Numbered from the stretch's first letter, positions 1 through 6,493 are shown. The stretch is DNA of 10,511 nucleotides from Oscillospiraceae bacterium (GCA_017537045.1 JAFYLN010000049.1:1-10511), one strand, 5' to 3'. The notes: generated by a model from the sequence alone, not told the origin. Numbers and translations: made by a program.

Positions 1-177
1 ATTCCGAGGAGGGGCGAAGCCCCGACGTGGGAATCTCCCGGTACGATGTTTGATTTTTCGGCATTTATCGATGGATTGTACCAGGAGATTGCCACGTCGC
101 GCTATGCGCTCCTCGCAATGACAGTGGTTGTCGGTGGCTGGTTGCGTCGATTTAAACAGAGCGGCAAACTGAAATTT
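1..177 (+). repeat. Dispersed MITE-like repeat, copy A (right part, cut by window start)
   Basis: Non-coding repeat cut by the window edge. An inner inverted repeat is visible: arm 1-44 (ATTCCGAGGAG...GACGTGGGAATCTCC) pairs imperfectly with arm 78-120 (GGAGATTGCCACGTC...CTCCTCGCAAT). Each arm also contains its own small hairpin: GGGGC/GCCCC at 11-23 and GCGC/GCGC at 99-109. The element ends with CGGCAAACTGAAATTTGA around 162-179, which matches the end of copy C and closely matches copy B. Bases 1-96 are identical to 10416-10511 in copy D. No ORF lies inside it, so it would be non-autonomous if mobile. The type II core (CATTGCGAGGAG/GACGTGGCAATCTCC style) resembles palindromic repeats seen in many bacterial genomes. 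Mobility is inferred, since no target duplication is clear. Confidence 0.75.
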
Positions 178-226
178 GAACTTTCCGGCAGGGTATGAAA
201 AGACTGTGAATTATGCTGTCCTCCAC

Positions 227-254
227 TTGCCAATTGAGATGGCTGTGCTATAAT
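227..254 (+). promoter_or_regulatory. Promoter for lipid kinase–NUDIX unit
   Basis: TTGCCA at 227-232 and a perfect TATAAT at 249-254 are separated by 16 bp. A TGC just before the -10 box makes it an extended -10 promoter. It starts about 50 bp after repeat copy A and would give a leader of about 30 nt before the ATG at 293. Confidence 0.75.
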
Positions 255-292
255 ATGGGTACGATTATGTCAGCACCAAAGAGGTTGGTATC

Positions 293-1192
293 ATGAAAAA
301 AATGTTGTTTGTAATGAATCCCTATTCCGGCATGCGCCGCGCAGTCCGGTATCTGGCCGATATCATTGCGATGTTTAACCGTGCCGGATTTGAAGTGGTT
401 ACCCATATGACCGGTGGGCAGGGCGATGCGGAGACTGTCGTGCAGGAAATTGCGCCGCGGATGGATCTGGTGGTGTGCTGCGGCGGTGACGGGACGTTCA
501 ATGAAACCATTTCCGGCATCCTCAAAAGCGGCACCGCAGTGCCGGTGGGCTATATTCCTGCCGGGTCTACCAATGATTTTGCATCCAGCCTGCGCCTGTC
601 GACCAATATTCTGCAAGCGGTGCAGGATATTCTGGAGGGCGAGGCTGTGGCCTATGACGTTGGCAAGTTCGGCAGCCGCTATTTTTCCTACGTGGCATCT
701 TTCGGTGCGTTTACCAAAGCCAGCTACACCACACCCCAGAGTATTAAAAATGCCCTCGGTCATACGGCTTATGTTCTGGAAGGTATTACGGAATTATCCC
801 AGATCCGTAAGGAGCATGTGCGGATGGAGATCGATGGACAGGTCATCGAGGATGATTTCCTCTTCGGCGCTATCAGTAATTCCACTTCCGTTGGCGGCAT
901 TTTGACACTGGATCCGAAACAGGTGGACATGGCAGACGGAAAGCTGGAAATCCTGTTGGTGCGGGCACCGCAGGATCTGATGGAGCTGTCTGAATGCATT
1001 CTGGCAGTACAGAGCCAGAAGTATAACTGTGCCATGATCACATTCCGCAGCGCGGAGCGGATCAGGGTCTATGCCGATCCCTTTATGCCTTGGACGCTGG
1101 ACGGCGAACGGGAGGAAGGACACGCTATGGTGGATGTGGAAAATATGCACCATGCCATTCGTTTGATACAGAAGGTGAAAAAAGATGCATAA
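293..1192 (+). CDS. Diacylglycerol kinase family lipid kinase (DagK/YegS/BmrU type)
   Basis: Predicted soluble lipid kinase of 299 residues, the usual length for the bacterial DagK/YegS family. It would use ATP to phosphorylate diacylglycerol or a related lipid at the inner membrane face, recycling it into phospholipid synthesis. Visible motifs are the nucleotide-binding GGDGTFNE (residues 64-71), PAGSTND (89-95), the SNSTSVGG stretch (195-202) and DGKLEILLV (215-223) of the C-terminal beta-domain, and the C-terminal DGE (270-272), all typical of the family. The ATG at 293 follows an AAGAGG-like ribosome binding site by about 8 nt and sits below a clear promoter. Its last 8 bases overlap the NUDIX gene, so the two are probably translationally coupled. 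The exact lipid substrate cannot be read from sequence; a DgkB-like or YegS-like role are both possible. Confidence 0.9.
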   Translation: MKKMLFVMNPYSGMRRAVRYLADIIAMFNRAGFEVVTHMTGGQGDAETVVQEIAPRMDLVVCCGGDGTFNETISGILKSGTAVPVGYIPAGSTNDFASSLRLSTNILQAVQDILEGEAVAYDVGKFGSRYFSYVASFGAFTKASYTTPQSIKNALGHTAYVLEGITELSQIRKEHVRMEIDGQVIEDDFLFGAISNSTSVGGILTLDPKQVDMADGKLEILLVRAPQDLMELSECILAVQSQKYNCAMITFRSAERIRVYADPFMPWTLDGEREEGHAMVDVENMHHAIRLIQKVKKDA

Positions 1193-1655
1193 TTCCACAC
1201 TTTGCTATATCGTCCGGGGTGACGATGTGTTGATGCTCCACCGGGTCAAAAAGAAAAATGATGTGAATCAGGATAAATGGATCGGCATCGGCGGAAAGTT
1301 CGAAGCCGATGAAACGCCTGACGAATGCCTTCTGCGGGAAACCCTGGAGGAAACCGGCCTGACCCTGACTTCCTGGAAATGCCGGGGTGTGGTCACCTTT
1401 CTGACCAACGGCCCATGGGATGGGGAGTATATGTACCTGTTCACCGCAGACGGCTTTGAAGGACAGCTCAAAGAATGTGACGAGGGCGACCTACGATGGA
1501 TCAGCCGTGACTTTCTGGATGCACTTCCCAAATGGGAGGGCGATCAGATTTTCCTCGACCTGTTGTGGCAGGATGCACCGTTCTTTCTGCTGAAGCTGCG
1601 CTATGATGGCGATAAGCTGGTGGAGGCCGTTCTCAACGGTGAAAGGATTCGATAA
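1185..1655 (+). CDS. NUDIX hydrolase (MutT/8-oxo-dGTP diphosphatase-like)
   Basis: A 156-residue NUDIX hydrolase. The complete Nudix box (G-x5-E-x7-REUxEExGU) is at residues 37-59, with metal-binding REtlEE at 51-56. The sequence before it (LMLHRVKKKNDVNQDKW) and the tail resemble Firmicutes proteins annotated as 8-oxo-dGTP diphosphatases, which hydrolyse oxidised or other nucleoside triphosphates to monophosphate and pyrophosphate. That substrate is inferred from similarity; NUDIX specificity is hard to call by eye. The ATG at 1185 lies inside the end of the lipid kinase gene, with AAGGTG 7 nt upstream, so translation is probably coupled to that gene. A hairpin terminator follows directly after the stop. 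Confidence 0.9.
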   Translation: MHNSTLCYIVRGDDVLMLHRVKKKNDVNQDKWIGIGGKFEADETPDECLLRETLEETGLTLTSWKCRGVVTFLTNGPWDGEYMYLFTADGFEGQLKECDEGDLRWISRDFLDALPKWEGDQIFLDLLWQDAPFFLLKLRYDGDKLVEAVLNGERIR

Positions 1656-1657
1656 GG

Positions 1658-1680
1658 AATGCCCGCCAATGGCGGGCATT
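1658..1680. terminator. Bidirectional intrinsic terminator between NUDIX and MATE genes
   Basis: Perfect 10-bp stem AATGCCCGCC / GGCGGGCATT with an AAT loop, followed on the plus strand by TTGCTTATTT. It lies in the 29-bp gap between convergent genes. Read on the minus strand it follows the MATE stop codon by 4 nt, so it can serve both. Confidence 0.85.
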
Positions 1681-1684
1681 TTGC

Positions 1685-3052
1685 TTATTTGTGGAACAGT
1701 GGCTTGATCTTCTGGCGGTAAATGAGTGCAAAGAAGAAGCAGGTTGCAATAGCGCTGGCAACCTCGGCGATGGGATAGGAAAGCCAGACACGGTTTACAT
1801 TGCCGGTCAGGCTCAGCAGGTAGGCAACGGGCAGCAGCACCACCAGCTGGCGGCAGATGGAGGTAACGGTGGAGTAGATGCCGTTGCCCAGTGCCTGAAA
1901 GCTGGCACCCAGAGAAATGCACACAGCGGCAATGGGAAAGCTCCAGCTGATGGTACGCAGGGCGCTGCGTCCGATACGGAGGAATTCATCCGAGGGATTA
2001 AACAGTCCCAGCAGCATATCTGGCAGGAACTGGAATACCAGCAGGCCGGTTGTCATTAAGGCAATGGCAACGCCCACAGCCAGCTTGAGGGTCTTGACGA
2101 TGCGCTCCGGCTTTCTGGCGCCATAGTTGTAGGCAATGATGGAAATGGTGGCGTTGTTGATGCCGAAGAGCGGCATGAAAAAGAAGCTCTGAAGCTTGAA
2201 GTAGATGCCGAAAACACTGGTGGCGGTTTCGGTGAAGCCCTGCAGGATCTGGTTCATGCCAAAATTCATAACAGAACCGATGCTGTTCATCACAATGGAA
2301 GGAACGCCGACCGTAAGGATCTTGCCAACGATCTGCTTATCCAGCTTGATGTAATGCTTACCAAGCTGAATATCGGGGTTGAATTTGATATTGAAATACA
2401 ATGCCAGCAGCGCAGAGGTCCACTGGCCGATCACCGTTGCCCACGCAGCACCGGCAATGCCCATGGCGGGAAGACCGAACCAGCCGTGGATCATAATGGG
2501 GTCGAGGATGATATTCACGATGGCACCGGTGCTCTGGGTGATCATGGTATGCACCGTCCGTCCGGTAGCCTGCAGCAGACGCTCGCACAGGATGCTCATA
2601 AAGACACCCAGTGTCAGGATGCAGCAGATGCGGGTGTACACGATGCCGCCTTCGACGGTTTCAACCACAGTCGACTGCATCTCATAGTAAGGCCGCACAC
2701 CGAAAATGCCGAACAGAATGAATGCAACGGTAACAATGAGCATCAGCGTGATGCCGTTTCCGGCTGTGCGGTTGGCAGCGTCCTGATTGTGTTCGCCAAG
2801 GCTTTTGCTCAGCAGGGAATTGACACCAACACCGATACCCACGGCAAAACCGATCTGCATGTTTTGCACGGGAAATGCCAGGGACAGGGCAGTGACAGCA
2901 CTTTCGGAAATCTGGGAAACGTAAATGCTGTCCACTACGTTGTACAGCGCCTGTACCAGCATGGAAATGATCATAGGCAGCGCCATATTGACCAGCAGCT
3001 TGCCGACGGGCATAACGCCCATTTTGTTTTCTGGAGGAAGATTGTTGCTCAT
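1685..3052 (-). CDS. MATE family efflux transporter
   Basis: A 455-residue, highly hydrophobic protein with the length and pattern of a 12-helix MATE (multidrug and toxic compound extrusion) carrier. The N-terminus has the family's typical helix 1 start (VGKLLVNMALPMIISMLVQ, residues 16-34) followed by ALYNVVDSIYV. The second half repeats the architecture (GKILTVGVPSIVMNSIGSV). Such pumps export drugs, dyes or metabolites using a Na+ or H+ gradient; the substrate cannot be predicted. The ATG at 3052 has AAGGAG 6 nt upstream (plus-strand 3059-3064), which fixes the start. Its promoter is probably at 3272-3300, so the roughly 213-nt leader would contain almost all of repeat copy B. It converges on the NUDIX gene and shares its terminator. 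Confidence 0.92.
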   Translation of the reverse strand: MSNNLPPENKMGVMPVGKLLVNMALPMIISMLVQALYNVVDSIYVSQISESAVTALSLAFPVQNMQIGFAVGIGVGVNSLLSKSLGEHNQDAANRTAGNGITLMLIVTVAFILFGIFGVRPYYEMQSTVVETVEGGIVYTRICCILTLGVFMSILCERLLQATGRTVHTMITQSTGAIVNIILDPIMIHGWFGLPAMGIAGAAWATVIGQWTSALLALYFNIKFNPDIQLGKHYIKLDKQIVGKILTVGVPSIVMNSIGSVMNFGMNQILQGFTETATSVFGIYFKLQSFFFMPLFGINNATISIIAYNYGARKPERIVKTLKLAVGVAIALMTTGLLVFQFLPDMLLGLFNPSDEFLRIGRSALRTISWSFPIAAVCISLGASFQALGNGIYSTVTSICRQLVVLLPVAYLLSLTGNVNRVWLSYPIAEVASAIATCFFFALIYRQKIKPLFHK

Positions 3053-3084
3053 AGGTTGCTCCTTGTTCTTTGTCTGTGAATTGC

Positions 3085-3262
3085 AAATTTCAGTTTGTCG
3101 TACAGTCTTACAATGATCTCGTAGGGGCGGCGATCCGCCGCCCGCGCAGCGGGATATTTCGGATTGGGATTGGTTTTAGGCGAATTAGCAACATTGTACT
3201 GCCGGGCGGCGGATCGCCGCCCCTACGTTATCCACGGCACACAGCACGACAAACATCAATTT
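3085..3262 (-). repeat. Dispersed MITE-like repeat, copy B (complete, type I core), in MATE leader
   Basis: A 178-bp element whose ends are imperfect inverted repeats: CAAATTTCAGTTTGTCGT from 3084 on the plus strand and CAAATTGATGTTTGTCGT from 3263 on the minus strand. Inside is a perfect 24-nt inverted repeat (3121-3144 with 3203-3226, GTAGGGGCG...). Each 24-nt arm is itself a hairpin: GGGCGGCG/CGCCGCCC at 3125-3143 and again at 3204-3222. On the minus strand its first 45 nt (3262 down to 3218) are identical to the first 45 nt of copy C. There is no ORF inside. GTAGGGGCG...CGCCCCTAC cores are a style of repeat known in Clostridia and other bacteria. The copy lies between the MATE promoter and ribosome binding site. 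Confidence 0.85.
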
Positions 3263-3271
3263 GAAATCCAC

Positions 3272-3300
3272 ATAATATCCATAATATCATAATATATCAA
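3272..3300 (-). promoter_or_regulatory. Promoter for MATE gene, upstream of repeat copy B
   Basis: On the minus strand TTGATA (3295-3300) and TATTAT (3272-3277) are spaced by exactly 17 bp. The predicted start, about 3265, falls within a few bases of the outer edge of repeat copy B, so nearly the whole repeat would be transcribed as MATE leader. It lies just past the terminator of the P-loop ATPase gene. Confidence 0.65.
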
Positions 3301-3320
3301 AATGGGACAAAAAGCAACAC

Positions 3321-3353
3321 AAAAAAGCACCGCTGCTTTTTCTGCAGCGGTGC
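3321..3353 (-). terminator. Intrinsic terminator of P-loop ATPase gene
   Basis: On the minus strand a perfect 10-bp stem GCACCGCTGC / GCAGCGGTGC (3327-3353, 7-nt loop) is followed by six T residues. It comes about 20 nt after the ATPase stop codon and insulates that gene from the MATE promoter downstream. Confidence 0.9.
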
Positions 3354-3372
3354 GGTATTCATGTGGCAAAAA

Positions 3373-3792
3373 TTACAGATACTTCTTCATTTCCTCGGAA
3401 GCGTTTGCAACGTCCTCGGAGATGCTGAAGGTCAGGTTCATGCTGTTAATCTCTGCAAAACGTGCAGCCCAAGCCAGGAACTCGTCCACAACTTCGTGGC
3501 CGGCATCAACGGGCTTGTTGATGGTCTTGTACAGGTTGTCAACGAAAACATGAGTAATGTCGAAATTACCGGCATGCAGGCCGCTGATGAAACCCTTCAG
3601 CAGGTCAGCGCTGTTGATGCCGTATTCCTTGGCATCTACCAGACGGACGCGGTAGTTCAGATCATAAGTAAGAGTCTTGCCGTACTCGATGCAAACCACG
3701 TCACCAGCAGCGGTGTCAACGGTCTGGTGAACAGCATCGATCAGCTTCTTGGTCTTGCCGGAGCCCTTCAGGCCCATAATTACATGAATCAT
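3373..3792 (-). CDS. Small P-loop ATP-binding protein, function unknown
   Basis: A 139-residue soluble protein with a Walker A motif at its extreme N-terminus (GLKGSGKT, residues 7-14) and a Walker B-like strand ITHVFVDN (79-86). I recall short P-loop proteins of this type, starting MIHxIxGxKGxGKT, as common in Clostridia and usually annotated only as ATP-binding proteins; the cellular role is not known to me. The start at 3792 is chosen over an in-frame ATG at 3864. AAGGAGG lies 8 nt before 3792, the promoter's -35 box overlaps 3864, and the extra 24 residues do not look like protein of this family. It lies 147 bp after pgi on the same strand with its own promoter. I saw no terminator after pgi, so read-through from pgi is possible. 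Confidence 0.85.
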   Translation of the reverse strand: MIHVIMGLKGSGKTKKLIDAVHQTVDTAAGDVVCIEYGKTLTYDLNYRVRLVDAKEYGINSADLLKGFISGLHAGNFDITHVFVDNLYKTINKPVDAGHEVVDEFLAWAARFAEINSMNLTFSISEDVANASEEMKKYL

Positions 3793-3835
3793 CGGAATTT
3801 CCTCCTTCGCTATGCCACTTATTTGGCTTATGGTC

Positions 3836-3864
3836 ATTCTAACAGCTTGCGGCGGATTTTGCAA
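3836..3864 (-). promoter_or_regulatory. Promoter for P-loop ATPase gene
   Basis: On the minus strand TTGCAA (3859-3864) and TAGAAT (3836-3841) are spaced by 17 bp. The predicted start near 3829 gives a leader of about 37 nt before the ATG at 3792. It also rules out the upstream in-frame ATG at 3864, which would lie outside this transcript. Confidence 0.7.
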
Positions 3865-3939
3865 CTACTATTTGTGAAATTGTGAAAGAAATATTTTTTT
3901 GGCAGGGCTAAGTGTCTGTGCAACACGCACATCCGATAC

Positions 3940-5244
3940 TCACTGTCCGTAACCCGGCTTGCCCAGAAGGGAGAACATATTGCGTTTATAGAGTTCAACG
4001 CCGGGCTGGTTGAAGGGGTTTACGCCCAGCGTATAGGCGGAAACGGCGCAGGAAAGTTCAAAAAAGTAGAACAGTTCGCCCAGCTTTTCCTCATTCAGTT
4101 CGCCGCAGTCCATGGTGATGACGGGAATGCCGCCGTCCACATGAGCCTCCAATGTGCCGAGGCTTGCCTGTTCTTCCACAAAGTCCAGCGTTTTGTCGGA
4201 AAGATAATTGAGTTCGTCCAGATCCCGGTAGTCAGAGCCGATGGTGTGCTTTTGCGCAGGCGGATCAAAGCGCACCATGGTTTCGAAGAGATTGCGCTCT
4301 CCCTGCTGGATCATCTGGCCGAGGGAATGTAAATCAGCGGTGAATTCCGCACAGGCGGGAAAAAGCCCCCTGCCCTTTTTGCCTTCGGATTCACCAAATA
4401 ACTGCTGCCACCATGCACCGAACATCTTAAAGCAAGGCTCAAAGGAGGTTAGAAGCTCAATGGCCTTGCCATGACGGTACATCAGATTGCGGACTGCGGC
4501 GTACAGCCATACAGGGTTTTCAAAGGAGCGCAGGTCATATTTTGTTTTGGCGCCGGCTGCGCCGCTGAGCACCTTCACAATATCGATACCGGCCACAGCC
4601 ATGGGCAGCAGGCCGGCGGCAGTCAGTACGCTGTAGCGGCCGCCCACATCAGGCGGGATCACAAAGCTCTCCCAGCCCTCTTCTTCAGCCAGCTGCCGAA
4701 GAGAGCCGTCAGTGGGGTCGGTAACGGCGTAGATCCGGCGGCGGGCTTCGTCGGTACCGTATTTGCGCTCCAGCATCCAGCGCAGGCCACGCGCGGCAAT
4801 GGCAGGCTCCAGCGTGGTGCCGGATTTGGAAATGATTACAATGGAAAAATCCTTGCCCTCCAGCAAGCGGAGCAATTCGTTCCAGTGGCGGGTGCTTAGG
4901 GAATTGCCGGCAAAGAAAATCTGAGGATTGCCCCGGCCTTTGCCGATATTGTGGTTTGCGCCTTGCAGCAGCTCAATGGCGGCGCGGGCACCCAGATAGC
5001 TGCCACCCACACCAATAACGACAAGTGCATCAGAGCTGGACCGGATCCGCTGCGCAGCACTGCAAATGCGGAGGGTCTCACCGGCTGCTTCCCGAACCGG
5101 AAGCTCCAGCCAACCAAGGGAATCACTGCCGGCACCGGTACCCTCAGTCAGCAGATTGTGGGCATCAAAAACCTCTTTTTCCAGAGATAAAAGATCGGGA
5201 AGGGAAATTTCTCCCCAGATATTGGAGATATCAACTTTAATCAA
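3940..5244 (-). CDS. pgi: Glucose-6-phosphate isomerase
   Basis: Cytoplasmic enzyme interconverting glucose 6-phosphate and fructose 6-phosphate. Its 434 residues match the short PGI form of Firmicutes. Visible are the SIS-fold phosphosugar loops GVGGSYLG (78-85) and SKSGTT (139-144), the first PGI signature DVGGRYSVLTAAG (199-211), the catalytic-Glu motif GESEGK (284-289), the DLHSLGQ segment (304-310) and the C-terminal signature GVNPFNQPGVELYK (407-420) ending in the catalytic Lys. The first codon is TTG, not ATG. The N-terminus (VDISNIWGE...AHNLLTEGTGAG) lines up with the usual family start, and no nearby in-frame ATG or GTG exists. The closest Shine-Dalgarno match, AAAGGA, is 12 nt away, with a 12-bp palindrome between. 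It is divergent from glucokinase, the preceding step of the pathway. Confidence 0.95.
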   Translation of the reverse strand: MIKVDISNIWGEISLPDLLSLEKEVFDAHNLLTEGTGAGSDSLGWLELPVREAAGETLRICSAAQRIRSSSDALVVIGVGGSYLGARAAIELLQGANHNIGKGRGNPQIFFAGNSLSTRHWNELLRLLEGKDFSIVIISKSGTTLEPAIAARGLRWMLERKYGTDEARRRIYAVTDPTDGSLRQLAEEEGWESFVIPPDVGGRYSVLTAAGLLPMAVAGIDIVKVLSGAAGAKTKYDLRSFENPVWLYAAVRNLMYRHGKAIELLTSFEPCFKMFGAWWQQLFGESEGKKGRGLFPACAEFTADLHSLGQMIQQGERNLFETMVRFDPPAQKHTIGSDYRDLDELNYLSDKTLDFVEEQASLGTLEAHVDGGIPVITMDCGELNEEKLGELFYFFELSCAVSAYTLGVNPFNQPGVELYKRNMFSLLGKPGYGQ

Positions 5245-5245
5245 A

Positions 5246-5257
5246 ATGTGCGCACAT
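5246..5257. promoter_or_regulatory. 12-bp palindrome between pgi ribosome binding site and TTG start
   Basis: ATGTGCGCACAT is a perfect palindrome filling the gap between AAAGGA (plus-strand 5257-5262) and the pgi TTG codon (5242-5244). The gap is longer than usual. Folding of the palindrome in mRNA could shorten it, or the site could bind a protein. Its role is inferred only. Confidence 0.35.
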
Positions 5258-5285
5258 CCTTTCTGGATTGCTTTTGTCCAACCTT

Positions 5286-5314
5286 ATTTTACCGGAAAAA
5301 CAGTTCTGGCGCAA
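5286..5314 (-). promoter_or_regulatory. Probable promoter for pgi
   Basis: On the minus strand TTGCGC (5309-5314) and TAAAAT (5286-5291) are spaced by 17 bp. The -10 matches 5 of 6 bases, while the -35 matches only the TTG. It would give a leader of about 35 nt. Confidence 0.5.
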
Positions 5315-5386
5315 GGGTACAGTAAAAAGTTTCCCGAATATTCAAAAATTTTAATCTTACCTCTGGCTTTTTTTTTACGCGCTGTG

Positions 5387-5392
5387 TATAAT
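5387..5392 (+). promoter_or_regulatory. -10 box of glucokinase promoter
   Basis: Perfect TATAAT 31 bp before the glucokinase ATG. No good -35 is present at 16-18 bp; an uninterrupted T-run (5368-5376) lies where the -35 and spacer would be. A palindrome GAATATTC at 5336-5343 lies between this and the pgi promoter and might be an operator, though nothing proves it. Confidence 0.55.
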
Positions 5393-5422
5393 GAAAAAAA
5401 CTAAAACGCAGGAGGAATTACT

Positions 5423-6367
5423 ATGAAATACGGTTTCGGTGTTGACCTTGGCGGTACCACTGTCAAGATCGCTTATTTTGACGAGCAGGGCACGATGCTG
5501 GCAAAGTGGGAGATCCCTACCGTTACTGCTGACGGCGGCAAGCAGATCCTGCCCGATATTGCGGCTTCCATCCGCCAGTTTATCGAGCAGAAGACCATTG
5601 ATGCGGCTGATATCATCGGCGTGGGCATCGGTGTTCCCGGCCCCGTCAACAGCAAGGGCGTTGTGAACAAGTGCGTCAATCTGGGCTGGGGTGTATTCAA
5701 TATTGCGGAAGACCTGAGCAAGCTGGTAGGCTTCCCGGTTAAGGCGGGTAACGATGCCAACGTTGCCGCCTTGGGCGAGTTCTGGAAGGGCGGCGGCCAG
5801 GGCTGCGACAATATGATCTTCGTGACCCTGGGTACCGGTGTCGGCGGCGGCATCGTGGTGGAAGGCCGGCTGCTCCATGGTGCCCATGGCGCTGGCGGCG
5901 AGATCGGCCATCTGGTGCTCAACCGTGAAGAGACCGAGAAGTGCGGCTGCGGCAAGACCGGCTGCGTTGAGCAGTATTGCTCTGCCACCGGCATCGTCCG
6001 TATGGGCAGGAAGGCGCTGGAAAGCTACGATGGCATTTCCGAACTGAGCCGCTTTGACCCTCTGACCTGCAAGGACATTTTCGACTGCGGCAAGGCAGGC
6101 GACGCGCTGGCTGTGCAGGTGCTGGACCGGTACTATGCCTATCTGGGCGAGTTCCTGGGTAATATCTGCGCTGTGGTGGATCCTGATGCGGTGGTTCTGG
6201 GCGGCGGTGTCAGCAAGGCTGGCCAGATGCTGCTGGACGGCACCCGTCCCTACTTCGACAAGTGGTGCTTCCATGCTGCCCGCGGCTGCCGTTTCGCACT
6301 GGCTTCTCTGGGGAATGATGCAGGTGCCTACGGTGCGTTCAAGCTGGCACTGGACACCTTTGCCTAA
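5423..6367 (+). CDS. glcK: ROK family glucokinase
   Basis: Cytoplasmic ATP-dependent sugar kinase, predicted to convert glucose to glucose 6-phosphate. The 314 residues fit the Gram-positive ROK glucokinases. Visible are the ATP-binding DLGGTTVK (8-15), GIGVPGPV (68-75), the NDANVAALGE segment (110-119) with catalytic Asp111, the second phosphate loop LGTGVGGG (136-143), the sugar-binding E160/H163 in GGEIGHLV, and the ROK zinc motif CGCGKTGC (174-181), where three Cys join His163. The ATG has AGGAGGA at ideal spacing. It is divergent from pgi, whose product acts next on glucose 6-phosphate. ROK kinases for other hexoses look similar; the complete motif set and the pgi neighbour favour glucose. 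Transcription probably ends at the hairpin at 6386. Confidence 0.93.
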   Translation: MKYGFGVDLGGTTVKIAYFDEQGTMLAKWEIPTVTADGGKQILPDIAASIRQFIEQKTIDAADIIGVGIGVPGPVNSKGVVNKCVNLGWGVFNIAEDLSKLVGFPVKAGNDANVAALGEFWKGGGQGCDNMIFVTLGTGVGGGIVVEGRLLHGAHGAGGEIGHLVLNREETEKCGCGKTGCVEQYCSATGIVRMGRKALESYDGISELSRFDPLTCKDIFDCGKAGDALAVQVLDRYYAYLGEFLGNICAVVDPDAVVLGGGVSKAGQMLLDGTRPYFDKWCFHAARGCRFALASLGNDAGAYGAFKLALDTFA

Positions 6368-6385
6368 TGATTCTTCTACATCCCG

Positions 6386-6411
6386 GCGGGCGCCTTCGGG
6401 CGCCCGCTTTC
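6386..6411 (+). terminator. Terminator of glucokinase gene
   Basis: Perfect 9-bp GC-rich stem GCGGGCGCC / GGCGCCCGC closed by a stable UUCG tetraloop (6395-6398), followed by TTTC. The T-run is short, but the stem is very strong and lies 18 nt after the stop codon. Confidence 0.75.
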
Positions 6412-6464
6412 TGCGAAAATAAGAAAATCTTAACTTTTAGCGTAAAGACTTCCGGGAGGAAATG

Positions 6465-6473
6465 TGCTATAAT
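6465..6473 (+). promoter_or_regulatory. Extended -10 promoter of C39-like peptidase gene
   Basis: TGCTATAAT is a perfect extended -10 box, and no convincing -35 is present. It shares the 11-mer TGTGCTATAAT with the lipid kinase promoter. The expected start near 6480 falls directly before the AAGGAGGG ribosome binding site (6481-6488), giving a very short leader. Confidence 0.6.
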
Positions 6474-6493
6474 GAGCAAAAAGGAGGGATTCG

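Noticed and set aside
2354..3079. 241-codon plus-strand open frame
   Set aside because: It is antisense to the MATE gene, whose transmembrane protein is unambiguous.
3053..3270. Riboswitch in the MATE leader (for example guanidine or other efflux-linked class)
   Set aside because: The whole leader is accounted for by repeat copy B, and I see no known riboswitch core sequence. The other leaders are too short.
3886..3939. Terminator after pgi
   Set aside because: Only a weak 5-bp stem (TGTGC/GCACA) without an adjacent T-run is present, so it is not supported.
5375..6274. 299-codon minus-strand open frame
   Set aside because: It is antisense to glucokinase. The low-complexity Ala/His/Gln composition is typical of the reverse of GC-rich coding DNA.
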